DNA of 62,018 nt from Opitutia bacterium UBA953 (GTDB taxonomy: Bacteria > Verrucomicrobiota > Verrucomicrobiia > Opitutales > UBA953): NCBI GenBank assembly GCA_002293125.1, contig DBCR01000038.1, positions 294-62,311 on the forward strand, written 5' to 3'. How positions within the stretch are numbered: position 1 is the first letter of the stretch; the number at the start of each line of letters is the position of its first letter. Made by a program: the position numbers and the translations under genes. The notes beneath the pieces were generated by a model. The model saw nothing but the letters and a program-made list of their open reading frames with translations. It searched no databases and had not been told where the DNA came from. Of the stretch, positions 21,010 through 29,140 are shown piece after piece.

Positions 21010-22302
21010 TTAAGCCTTGGGCTTGGTGCGGACAAGGAAGACCAGGCCAGCAGCCAGGACGGAAGCGAGCGCGAGGCCGTAGAGTCCGTATTGCACGGAG
21101 CCGGTAGCCTTTTCGAGCTTCCCGAAGACTGTCGGGGCGACGAAGCCGCCGAGATTACCGATAGAGTTAATGAGTGCGATGACCACGGCGGCGATGCGCG
21201 CATCGAGGTAGCCTTGGGGGATGGGCCAGAAGAGCGACGAGGCGGACTTGAAGCCCAGCGCCGCGAAGCAGATGGCGACGAAAGCGAAAACTGGTCCGCC
21301 GGTGGTCGACATGAACATCCCCGTCGCGGCGACGATCAGGGCGCCCGCGACCCATAGTTGCGGACGCTTCCAGCGGGCCGCTCCAGCGGCCGCGAGATAC
21401 ATGCCGAGGATGGAAACTGTCCAAGGGACCGAGTTGAGGAAGCCGACTTGGAGGTCGGTGAGATCGCCCATTTTTCGGATGATGTTAGGCAGCCAGAACG
21501 TCGCGGCGTAGATCGTCAGCTGGATGGCGAAGTAGACGACGCAGAAGAGGATGATCTGCGGGTCGCGCAGGAGCTGGAAGATGCCGGGTCGATCGGTCTG
21601 ATTGGCCTCACGCTCCCGTTGCTCGGCATCGATGGTCGATTCGAGGGCCTGCTTTTCCTGCACGGAGAGCCAGCGGGCGTCGCGGGGGAGGGAGTCCAGC
21701 CAGAACCAAGCGATGACGCCGACGAAGACGGAGAGGAGCCCTTCCACGAACAGCATGCTCTGCCAGCCCTTGAGGCCTAGGAGGGAGGTCTGCATGAGGG
21801 CCCCGGCCAGCGGGCCGGAGAGGATCGAGGCGATCGCCGACCCGCTTAGAAATAGCGCAATGGCCTTGCCGCGTTCGGCGGACGGGAGCCAGCGGGTGAA
21901 GTAGTAGATGACGCCAGGGAAGAAGCCGGCTTCGGCCGCGCCGAGGGCGAAGCGGAGGAAGTAGAATTCATTCTCGTTCCGGGCGAAGGCCATCAGTGAA
22001 GCCACGACCCCCCAGGAGATGGTGATGCGCGTCAGCCACACGCGGGCGCCGAACTTCTGCAGGAGCATGTTCGACGGGACCTCGAAGATCGCGTAGCCGA
22101 TGAAGAAAAGACCGGCGCCCAGGCCGTAGGCGGCGCTGTCGAGCCCGAGGTCCGTCTTGAGGTGCTGCTGGATGAAGCCGACGTTCACGCGGTCCAAGTA
22201 GTTCACGATGAACATCACGATGAACAAAGGCAGGATACGCCGCTTCACCTTTGCGACGGCGTCGTTCAGGAATCCTGCATGGTCGGCGGTGAACTCGCTC
22301 AT
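21010..22302 (-). CDS. MFS transporter of the anion:cation symporter family, probable glucarate uptake
   Basis: 430-residue major facilitator with 12 predicted helices. It opens with VNYLDRVNVGF, the hallmark of the ACS family that includes GudP/GarP hexarate and galactonate carriers. The middle loop is hydrophilic (SIQEKQAL-like region). Position between kdgD and gudD, with six and 35 bases to its neighbours, supports glucarate/galactarate uptake. Substrate is inferred from context only. Confidence 0.9.
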   Translation of the reverse strand: MSEFTADHAGFLNDAVAKVKRRILPLFIVMFIVNYLDRVNVGFIQQHLKTDLGLDSAAYGLGAGLFFIGYAIFEVPSNMLLQKFGARVWLTRITISWGVVASLMAFARNENEFYFLRFALGAAEAGFFPGVIYYFTRWLPSAERGKAIALFLSGSAIASILSGPLAGALMQTSLLGLKGWQSMLFVEGLLSVFVGVIAWFWLDSLPRDARWLSVQEKQALESTIDAEQREREANQTDRPGIFQLLRDPQIILFCVVYFAIQLTIYAATFWLPNIIRKMGDLTDLQVGFLNSVPWTVSILGMYLAAAGAARWKRPQLWVAGALIVAATGMFMSTTGGPVFAFVAICFAALGFKSASSLFWPIPQGYLDARIAAVVIALINSIGNLGGFVAPTVFGKLEKATGSVQYGLYGLALASVLAAGLVFLVRTKPKA

Positions 22303-22308
22303 GGGGGC

Positions 22309-23220
22309 TTACTTGACGCCCGCTTTGGCGATGAGGGCCGCGAGCTGCTCGACTTCGGCGGGCTTGAGGTCGGTCAGCGGGGCGCGCACGGGTCCCGCGC
22401 CGTGGCCGACGATCATGGCGCCGGCCTTGATGATGCTGACGGCGTAGCCGGCGCTCTTGTTGCGGATCTCGAGGTAAGGCAGGAAGAACGTGTCGAGCAG
22501 GCGGTTCTGCGTGGCGTGGTCGTCTTTCGCGACGGCGTGGTAGAAGTCCATCGCGGTCTGGGGAATGAAGTTGAAGACGGCGGAAGAATAGACCGGCACG
22601 CCCATGGCCTTGTAGGCGGCGGCGTAGACTTCCGCGGTGGGCAGTCCGCCGAGGTAGCTGAAGCGGTCGCCCATGCGGCGGCGGATGGACACCATGAGCT
22701 CGATGTCGCCGAAGCCGTCCTTGTAGCCGATGAGGTTCGGGTTGTTGGCGGCAAGCTTCTCGAGGTGGTGCGGCAGAAGGCGGCAGACGTTGCGGTTATA
22801 GACGACCACGCCGATCTTGACCGACTTGCAGACCTGGTCGACGTGCTCAGCGACGCCGTCCTGGTTGGTCTCGGTCAGGTAGTGCGGAAGGAGCAGGATG
22901 CCTTTGGCGCCGAGGCGTTCGGCTTCTTGCGCGTATTGGATGGCTACGCGGGTCGGGCCGCCCGCGCCGGCGAGGATCGGGACGAGACCGTCGCAGGTGT
23001 CGACGGCGGTCTTGATGACGGCGGAGTATTCCTTGGGCTCGAGGGAGAAGAATTCGCCCGTGCCGCCCGCAGCGAAGAGCGCGGTCGCGCCGTAGGGGGC
23101 CAGCCACTGCAGGCGCTTGGCGTAACTCGGGGCATCGAAGTCACCGTTGGCCTTGAAGTCGGTGATGGGGAAAGAGAGCAGTCCGGAGGAGAGGACCTTC
23201 TGGAGTTCGAGGGGGGACAT
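22309..23220 (-). CDS. kdgD: 5-dehydro-4-deoxyglucarate dehydratase
   Basis: Class I aldolase-fold enzyme (DapA family) that dehydrates and decarboxylates 5-keto-4-deoxyglucarate to 2,5-dioxopentanoate. The 303 residues show GGTGEF (52-57), the YNR catalytic tyrosine (Tyr141) and the Schiff-base Lys167 in IGYKDGFGD. The ATG at 23220 starts MSPLELQKVL, typical for the family. Product and substrate link the genes on both sides. The start is preceded by the AGCGGTT-type repeat instead of a Shine-Dalgarno site. Confidence 0.95.
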   Translation of the reverse strand: MSPLELQKVLSSGLLSFPITDFKANGDFDAPSYAKRLQWLAPYGATALFAAGGTGEFFSLEPKEYSAVIKTAVDTCDGLVPILAGAGGPTRVAIQYAQEAERLGAKGILLLPHYLTETNQDGVAEHVDQVCKSVKIGVVVYNRNVCRLLPHHLEKLAANNPNLIGYKDGFGDIELMVSIRRRMGDRFSYLGGLPTAEVYAAAYKAMGVPVYSSAVFNFIPQTAMDFYHAVAKDDHATQNRLLDTFFLPYLEIRNKSAGYAVSIIKAGAMIVGHGAGPVRAPLTDLKPAEVEQLAALIAKAGVK

Positions 23221-23226
23221 GGATGG

Positions 23227-23269
23227 AAGCGGTAAGCGGTTGGCGGTTAGGACGCGTCTGGCGGTTAGG
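23227..23269. repeat. Second copy of the AGCGGTT-type repeat element
   Basis: Runs of AGCGGTA, AGCGGTT and GGCGGTTAG fill the gap between two operon genes. The 16-mers AGCGGTAAGCGGTTGG (23228-23243) and AGCGGTTGGCGGTTAG (23235-23250) match the copy at 12268-12352, the second in inverted orientation. A further GGCGGTTAGG is at 23260-23269. Read toward the adjacent start codon, both copies present the same sequence just upstream of it. Confidence 0.7.
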
Positions 23270-24859
23270 TCAGAGTGCGGCGGAGGAGCGGGTGCCGTTG
23301 ACGAGGCGGGAGATTCCGAGGGGGTTGGCGTTCTGCAACTCGGCGGGCAGGGCGGCGTCCGGATAGTTCTGGAAGCAGACCAGGCGAGTGAAGCGGTAGA
23401 TGGCGTTGGAGCCGACGGACGTGCTGCGTCCATCGGAGAGCGACGGGTAAGGTCCGCCATGCACGATGGCGTGCGAGACTTCGACGCCGGTGGGGAAACC
23501 GTTGATGACGACGCGGCCGGCGACGGCCTCGAGTCGGGCGATGAGGGCAGCCTGCTGGGCGAGCTCGGCATCGGTGCCGTGGACGGTCGCGGTCAGGTTG
23601 CCGTGGAGGGCGCCGAGGACGGCGTCGACTTCGCGTGGGTCGGCGCACCAGATCACGAGCGAGCTCGGGCCAAAGATCTCTTCCTGCAGCGAGCCATCGG
23701 CGACGAAGGTCTTGGCATCGGTCGAGAAGAGCGTGGCGACGGCACGATTGGGCTGTCCGCTGGACTTGCCTTGGGCGAGGAGCTTGACGCCGGCCTGGGC
23801 GGCCCGGGTGTTCAGGCCCTTCTGGTAGGCCTGATGGATGCCGGCGGTGAGCATGACGCCATCGGCGCAATCAGTGAACAGGGCGGAGAGCTTATTGATG
23901 AACGATTCCGAGGCAGCGGAGCGGGTCAGGACGATGAGTCCGGGCTGGGTGCAGAACTGGCCGACGCCGAGGGTACAGGAGCCGATCAGGCCGGTGGCGA
24001 TGGCTTCGCCGCGCGAGACAAGGGCGCCTTCGAGCAAGACGACCGGATTGACGCTGCTCATCTCGGCGTAGACGGGGATGGGCGTCGAACGAGCGGCGGC
24101 GGTGTCCATTAAGGCGCGACCGCCAACGCGGGAGCCCGTGAAGCCGATGGCGCGGAGGGCGGGGTGCTTGGCGACCTGCTGGCCGATGACGCGTCCTTCG
24201 CCCATCAGGAGAGAGAACGTGCCTTCAGGTAAGTGGTTAGCTTTGACGGCTTCGACGATGAGGCCGCCCATGATCTCGGCGGTGCCGATGTGTGCGTGGT
24301 GGCCCATCACGATGACTGGACAGCCCGCGGCGAGGGCTGAAGCGGTATCACCGCCGGCGACGGAGTAGGCGAAGGGGAAGTTGCTCGCGCAGAAGACAGC
24401 GACGGGCCCAATCGGACGGAGCAGGGAACGGTGGTCAGGCTTCGGGAGAGGCTTGCGGTCCGGATTCGCGGTTTCGATACGGGCGTCGATCCATTCGCCT
24501 TTCTCGACCAGGTCGGCGAACAGGCGCAGCTGGCCCGTCGTTCGGCCGATCTCACCTTGGCAGCGGGCTTCGGGTAGGCCGGTTTCCTGCGTGGCACGGG
24601 CGACGAGGGAAGGAGTGGCAGCTTCGATGCGGGTAGCGATGTCGCGGAGGAAGGCAGCCTTCTGCTTGCCCGAGAGTGCGGCAAGCGCCGGGGTGGCCTG
24701 CGCGGCCAGGGTGCAGGCCTGGTCGGCTTCGGCGGAAGAGGCCGGGAAGAAATCCGGCTCAAGGGCGGTAGCCGTGGCAGGGTTGATTGCTCGGTAGGGT
24801 GCGGTGGTAGACTGACCGCGTGCGAAACCGATGAAAGAGTGGCCGAGGAGGGACGACAT
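23270..24859 (-). CDS. Alpha-ketoglutaric semialdehyde dehydrogenase
   Basis: Aldehyde dehydrogenase oxidising 2,5-dioxopentanoate to 2-oxoglutarate, the final step of the oxidative glucarate pathway. 529 residues, the long form of this subfamily. Catalytic Glu266 lies in EMSSVNPV and the nucleophile Cys303 in GQFCTQPG; GFTGSRVGG is the cofactor segment. The ATG at 24859 (MSSLLGHSF) was chosen as the family start. It is the first gene of the operon, with a 108-base divergent region shared with the sulfatase. Confidence 0.94.
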   Translation of the reverse strand: MSSLLGHSFIGFARGQSTTAPYRAINPATATALEPDFFPASSAEADQACTLAAQATPALAALSGKQKAAFLRDIATRIEAATPSLVARATQETGLPEARCQGEIGRTTGQLRLFADLVEKGEWIDARIETANPDRKPLPKPDHRSLLRPIGPVAVFCASNFPFAYSVAGGDTASALAAGCPVIVMGHHAHIGTAEIMGGLIVEAVKANHLPEGTFSLLMGEGRVIGQQVAKHPALRAIGFTGSRVGGRALMDTAAARSTPIPVYAEMSSVNPVVLLEGALVSRGEAIATGLIGSCTLGVGQFCTQPGLIVLTRSAASESFINKLSALFTDCADGVMLTAGIHQAYQKGLNTRAAQAGVKLLAQGKSSGQPNRAVATLFSTDAKTFVADGSLQEEIFGPSSLVIWCADPREVDAVLGALHGNLTATVHGTDAELAQQAALIARLEAVAGRVVINGFPTGVEVSHAIVHGGPYPSLSDGRSTSVGSNAIYRFTRLVCFQNYPDAALPAELQNANPLGISRLVNGTRSSAAL

Positions 24860-24967
24860 AAAGAGAGGGGTAGGGTTAGGGGAGGGCCGGGTCGGAGGCA
24901 AACAAGATAGGGCCGAAGCGGGGGTTGCGGGGAAGGAATTTGTCTCCTAAAAATGGGTCACCCCAAT

Positions 24968-26506
24968 ATGCGTTTCCTTCTTTTATGTGGATGGCTGATG
25001 AGCCTGACCCTGTTCGCCGCCGACCGTCCGAACATCATCGTCATCCTGGCCGACGACCAAGGCTTCGGCGACCTCGGGGCCAACAACCCGCAGAGTAAGA
25101 TTGCGACGCCGAATCTGGACGCCTTGGCCAAGGGTGGCCTGCGCTTCACCGACGGTCATACGTCGTCCGGCGTCTGTACCCCCACCCGCTACAGCCTGCT
25201 GACCGGTCGTTACCATTGGCGCACGCGCCTGCAGTCCGGCGTCCTCGGCGGTTTCTCGCCGCCGCTCATCGCCAAGGACCGTCTCACCGTCGCCGGCCTG
25301 CTCAAGCAGCAGGGTTATGCGACAGGTTGTTTCGGGAAGTGGCACCTCGGCATGAGTTTCCCGCTGAAGAACGGCGGTGTCGCCGACGACGGCGGTAACT
25401 TCAGCAAGGCCTTCCAGGATGCGTCCTCGGTGGACTACGGTCGCGACATCGTGGACGGTCCGGTCGATCACGGCTTTGACACCTTCTTCGGCATCAGCGC
25501 CTCGCTGGACATGCCGCCGTTCGTCTGGATCAAGGACCGCCGCGTGACGGAGATCCCGAGCGCGACCAAGACCTGGCTGCGCTCGGGTCCGGCCGGACCG
25601 AAGTTCGAAGCCGTCGACGTGATGCCTTCGGTCATCGACCAGACCATCGCCTTCATCGAGGCGCAACGGAAGGCCGACCCTTCCAAGCCGTTCTTCGCTT
25701 ATGTGCCGCTGAACGCCCCGCACACGCCGATCGTGCCGACCAAGGAGTTCCAAGGTTCCAGCGGCATCAGCCCGTACGCCGACTTCGTCAAGCAGGTCGA
25801 CCATGACGTCGGCCGCCTGCTGGCCTCATTGGAGAAGCAGGGCCTGACGGAGAACACCCTTGTTGTCTTCACGGCCGACAACGGCTGCTCGCCCGCGGCG
25901 AATATTACCGAGCTACAGAAGGCCGGCCATGAGCCGGGCTATATCTACCGCGGCAACAAGGCTGACCTTTACGAAGGCGGCCACCGTGTGCCGTTCCTCG
26001 TGCGCTGGCCCGCCAAGGTGAAGCCAGCCGTGTCCGCGGCCCTCATCGGTCAGTTCGACTTCCTCGCGACCTTCGCCGAGATCACCGGTGCGACGGTGCC
26101 GCCTGGCATGGGCGAAGACAGCGTGAGTTTCCTACCGGTCTTGCTCGGGGCCAAAGAGACCGTCCGCCAGGGCATCGTGAGCCAGTCGATCAACGGGAGC
26201 TTCGCGATACGCGAGGGCAATTGGAAACTGCTCCTCAGCGCCGGGTCTGCCGGTTGGAGTTCGCCGAAGCCAGGTGCCGAAGAGGCCGGCCTACCGTCGG
26301 TGCAGTTGTACGATCTTTCGAAAGATCCCGGTGAACGTAAGAACCTGCAGGCTGAATTTCCCGAGCGCGTGGCCGTGATGAAGGCTGAGCTGGAGAAGCT
26401 CATCGCCCGTGGTCGCAGCACGCCGGGCCCGGACCTTGCGAACGATGTCCCCGTGCAGCTCATCAAGAAGAGCCCCGCCGTTAAGGCCAAGGCGAAGAAG
26501 AAATGA
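24968..26506 (+). CDS. Secreted sulfatase (formylglycine-dependent)
   Basis: 512-residue sulfate ester hydrolase with a signal peptide (RFLLLCGWLMSLTLFAA). Metal ligands ADD (29-30) and the activation motif CTPTRYSLLTG are visible; Cys70 is the residue converted to formylglycine. A VFTADNGCS motif carries further metal ligands. The Lys-rich tail KAKAKKK is unusual. It is probably a carbohydrate sulfatase given the neighbours. Its stop overlaps the next ATG (ATGA). An anaerobic or FGE-type maturase is not seen in the window. Confidence 0.95.
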   Translation: MRFLLLCGWLMSLTLFAADRPNIIVILADDQGFGDLGANNPQSKIATPNLDALAKGGLRFTDGHTSSGVCTPTRYSLLTGRYHWRTRLQSGVLGGFSPPLIAKDRLTVAGLLKQQGYATGCFGKWHLGMSFPLKNGGVADDGGNFSKAFQDASSVDYGRDIVDGPVDHGFDTFFGISASLDMPPFVWIKDRRVTEIPSATKTWLRSGPAGPKFEAVDVMPSVIDQTIAFIEAQRKADPSKPFFAYVPLNAPHTPIVPTKEFQGSSGISPYADFVKQVDHDVGRLLASLEKQGLTENTLVVFTADNGCSPAANITELQKAGHEPGYIYRGNKADLYEGGHRVPFLVRWPAKVKPAVSAALIGQFDFLATFAEITGATVPPGMGEDSVSFLPVLLGAKETVRQGIVSQSINGSFAIREGNWKLLLSAGSAGWSSPKPGAEEAGLPSVQLYDLSKDPGERKNLQAEFPERVAVMKAELEKLIARGRSTPGPDLANDVPVQLIKKSPAVKAKAKKK

Positions 26507-27642
26507 GGGCCTTCCTTATGTTGTGGCTTTGGGTGGCGGCCGTTTCGGCCCATGCTTTCGATCAGAAGCCCTTCGACGTCCCCCAGAGCAAGGTGCTGCT
26601 GACGATGGCGCCGTCGCCGGATAATCCTCGGAACTCCGAGGGCGCCTTTGCGACGCTTCGCTCCGGACGGATCATCTTCTGCTACACGGCTTATTACGGA
26701 GGGAAGGGCAGCGACCATGACCCGGCACGTATCGCCCAGATTCATTCGGACGACCAAGGCCTGACCTGGAGCGCGCCGAAGACCCTCGTCGAAAACGAGG
26801 GCCGCTATAACGTGATGAGCGTCTCGTTGCTCCGCTCAGCCAGCGGCAAACTGCACATGGTCTATCTCGTGAAGAACGACTGGCTCGATTGCCGGCCATA
26901 CCAGCGGACCTCGGGAGACGACGGCGCGACCTGGTCTGCGCCGAAGCTGATCCTGACGGCCCCCGGCTACTTCGTCGTGAACAACGACCGGCTCATCCAG
27001 ACCGCCAAGGGACGGTTGCTCCTGCCGGTGGCGTTCCATCGCTCGCGCGGCCAGGACCCGCTCAGCAGCCGTTCCTTCGACGCGCGGGCCATGGCGCTCT
27101 GGATCTATTCCGATGACGACGGCCAGAAGTGGCAGGAGGCCGCGAATTGGTGGGCGATGCCGATCCGCTCCGGTAGCGGTCTGCAGGAGCCCGGCGTGGT
27201 CGAGCGGGCCGATGGTTCGCTGTTCTCGTGGGCGCGGACGGATGCCGGCAGCCAGTATGGTTTCGACTCCAAAGACGGAGGTAAGAGCTGGAGCGCGCCG
27301 ACGCCGACCACGCTCGCCTCGCCGGTCTCGCCCGCGAGCATCAAACGTATCCCCGGATCGGACGAGCTACTGGCCGTGTTCAACGACCACTCGGGGCGGT
27401 TCCCGTTCCCGAAGGGCAAGCGGAGCCCGTTGGTCGCCGCGATTTCGAAGGACGGCGGCGCCACCTGGGGGCGGCCCAAGCTCCTTGAGGGTGACCCCGA
27501 CGGCTGGTATTGCTATACGGCGATCCATTTCGTCGGTGACGACGTCTTGTTGGCCTATTGCGCGGGCGACAGCGCGAAGAAGACCTATCTCAACGTCCTC
27601 CGGGTCAGGAAGACCTCGCTCGCCTGGCTGCGTAGCGAGTGA
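26503..27642 (+). CDS. Secreted sialidase-like BNR/Asp-box protein
   Basis: 379-residue exported six-bladed propeller-type protein. The signal peptide ends near VSAHAF. Five Asp-box-like loops are visible: SDDQGLTWSAPK, SGDDGATWSAPK, SDDDGQKWQEA, SKDGGKSWSAPT and SKDGGATWGRPK. These belong to the exo-alpha-sialidase superfamily, but the full arginine triad cannot be confirmed by eye and many relatives act on other sugars. It is translationally coupled to the sulfatase. Its stop codon directly abuts the stop of the convergent next gene. Confidence 0.85.
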   Translation: MRAFLMLWLWVAAVSAHAFDQKPFDVPQSKVLLTMAPSPDNPRNSEGAFATLRSGRIIFCYTAYYGGKGSDHDPARIAQIHSDDQGLTWSAPKTLVENEGRYNVMSVSLLRSASGKLHMVYLVKNDWLDCRPYQRTSGDDGATWSAPKLILTAPGYFVVNNDRLIQTAKGRLLLPVAFHRSRGQDPLSSRSFDARAMALWIYSDDDGQKWQEAANWWAMPIRSGSGLQEPGVVERADGSLFSWARTDAGSQYGFDSKDGGKSWSAPTPTTLASPVSPASIKRIPGSDELLAVFNDHSGRFPFPKGKRSPLVAAISKDGGATWGRPKLLEGDPDGWYCYTAIHFVGDDVLLAYCAGDSAKKTYLNVLRVRKTSLAWLRSE

Positions 27643-28104
27643 TCAGTCGGCGAGCTGCGCGATGAGCTTGAGCGTCTCGAGGGGCGCCTTGTGCGTCTTG
27701 GCGGCGTTATGCAGGCCGTGGGGCAGCATCTCGATCGCAATGGACTTCAGTTCTTCCAGACGGGCGCAAAGTTTGTCGAGGCAGGCATCGGCTCCCTTTT
27801 CGTCGACCCACACATCGTAGATGGTCACCATCTCTCCGGGCTTATCGCCGTCGATTTCGCCTTCGCCGACCTCGTAGTCGCAGTCGAGAAGTTCGTCCCA
27901 GAAGTTGGCGTCGAGGTCGAGGGCGTCCTCGAGTTCATAGAGACGGATGCCGCTCATCCACTCGTTGAGGAGCGTGAAGGCCTCGCGATGAGCGGGCAGC
28001 ACTTCGGTGAACGTGTCACGGATGCCGACCGCAATGAGCGTCAGGCCGTCGACGGTATCGCCCAGCTGCGGGCCATCGAAGGGAGGAGTCGGTTCGGAGG
28101 ACAT
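27643..28104 (-). CDS. Acidic hypothetical protein
   Basis: 153-residue strongly acidic cytoplasmic protein with no signal peptide or membrane segment. It has a VDGLTLIAVGIRDTF core and helical, Asp/Glu-rich middle (YELEDALDLDANFWDELLDCDYE). No family is recognised. The ATG at 28104 was preferred to a TTG two codons upstream. It follows the isomerase gene by 42 bases and may share its transcript. Confidence 0.65.
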   Translation of the reverse strand: MSSEPTPPFDGPQLGDTVDGLTLIAVGIRDTFTEVLPAHREAFTLLNEWMSGIRLYELEDALDLDANFWDELLDCDYEVGEGEIDGDKPGEMVTIYDVWVDEKGADACLDKLCARLEELKSIAIEMLPHGLHNAAKTHKAPLETLKLIAQLAD

Positions 28105-28146
28105 GCGCAAAAGGGATGCGTTACGGGGCCGGGAGAGCCAGCCAAA

Positions 28147-29010
28147 TCAGGCTGTGATCTCGGTCAGGAGCTTTTCGAGGCCCTTGCCGTAGCGGACGTA
28201 GGAGTCGAAACGTTCCTGGGGCGAGGCTTTGGTGCCTTCGCCAAGGTGGACGATGCTGGCGACGTGCGGCTCGATGGAGACGCCAGCCTTGTAGCCTTTG
28301 CGGATGAGGTCCGTGAGGATCTCGCGGACGAGGGCGTCGCCTTCGCCGGCATAGGTGAACGCGCTGCTCTTGCCGCCCGCCGGATTACGTCGGCAATCCT
28401 TGATGTGGACGTATTCCACGTAAGGCAGGATATCGCGGTAGAAGGGCATCGTCTCCTGGCCATACGAGACCGTGTTGCCGATGTCGAAGAGGTAGCGGAC
28501 GCTGGGATGGCCGACGCTTTCGATGAAGCGGCGGGCGTGCGTGCCGGAAAGTCCGCCCCAGCCTTCGCAGTTCTCGTGCAGCAGCATGATGCCGCCGTCG
28601 GCGGCGAGCTTGGCCATCTCCTTATAACGTCGGACGCCTTCGTCGCGCCAGATATCTTCGGAGACGTCGCCGCGGACCCAGCTCATCGTACGCACGAACT
28701 TCGTGCCGGTGCGCTGCATGCGCGGGATCAGTACTTTGAGGTCGGCGAGGTCGACGGCGAAGTCGCCGCTGATCGGGCGGCTCCAGTTGCCGATGGCGGA
28801 GGCGTAGCTGCTGACGCGCATGCCGGCGGCTTCGATCTTCTCGACGGCTTGCTTGAACTCATCGTCGCTCACGGCCGGGCCGGAGAACTGCTTGCCGTTG
28901 AGGAGGCGGAGCTCAAGGGCCTTCCAGCCGAGGGCCTGGTGCGCGGCGATTTGTCCGTCGATGTCGTCGGCGGCTTCGTCGGCGAGGCCGGAGAGGGGGA
29001 AGGGGGACAT
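28147..29010 (-). CDS. Sugar phosphate isomerase/epimerase (TIM-barrel, AP endonuclease 2-like fold)
   Basis: 287-residue xylose-isomerase-like TIM-barrel protein. Metal-binding segments LLHENCEG, FDIGN and VHIKD occur in the family order, and the C-terminal VSIEPHV carries a further ligand. Such proteins interconvert ketoses or inositols; the exact sugar is unknown. No export signal, so it acts on imported sugars. The ATG at 29010 begins MSPFPLSGLADEA. Its upstream region holds short tandem repeats. Confidence 0.88.
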   Translation of the reverse strand: MSPFPLSGLADEAADDIDGQIAAHQALGWKALELRLLNGKQFSGPAVSDDEFKQAVEKIEAAGMRVSSYASAIGNWSRPISGDFAVDLADLKVLIPRMQRTGTKFVRTMSWVRGDVSEDIWRDEGVRRYKEMAKLAADGGIMLLHENCEGWGGLSGTHARRFIESVGHPSVRYLFDIGNTVSYGQETMPFYRDILPYVEYVHIKDCRRNPAGGKSSAFTYAGEGDALVREILTDLIRKGYKAGVSIEPHVASIVHLGEGTKASPQERFDSYVRYGKGLEKLLTEITA

Positions 29011-29016
29011 GGCGGG

Positions 29017-29072
29017 TGAAAGGAGGACTGAATTGATGCCTGAAAGGAGGACTGAATCGAGGACTGAATTGA
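29017..29072. repeat. Short tandem direct repeats upstream of the isomerase gene
   Basis: TGAAAGGAGGACTGAAT occurs at 29017-29033 and 29041-29057, followed by a partial third copy GGACTGAATTGA. Period is 24 bases. They lie between the divergent isomerase and esterase genes. Confidence 0.75.
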
Positions 29073-29140
29073 AAGGGTGATTCAGGCAGGTTGGAGGGGA
29101 TGGGCTTGCGGGGGAGCGGAGATGGGCGGATAAGTTCGTT

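Noticed and set aside
29017..29072. Direct repeats as a CRISPR array
   Set aside because: Only two full copies, spacer of seven bases and no cas genes.
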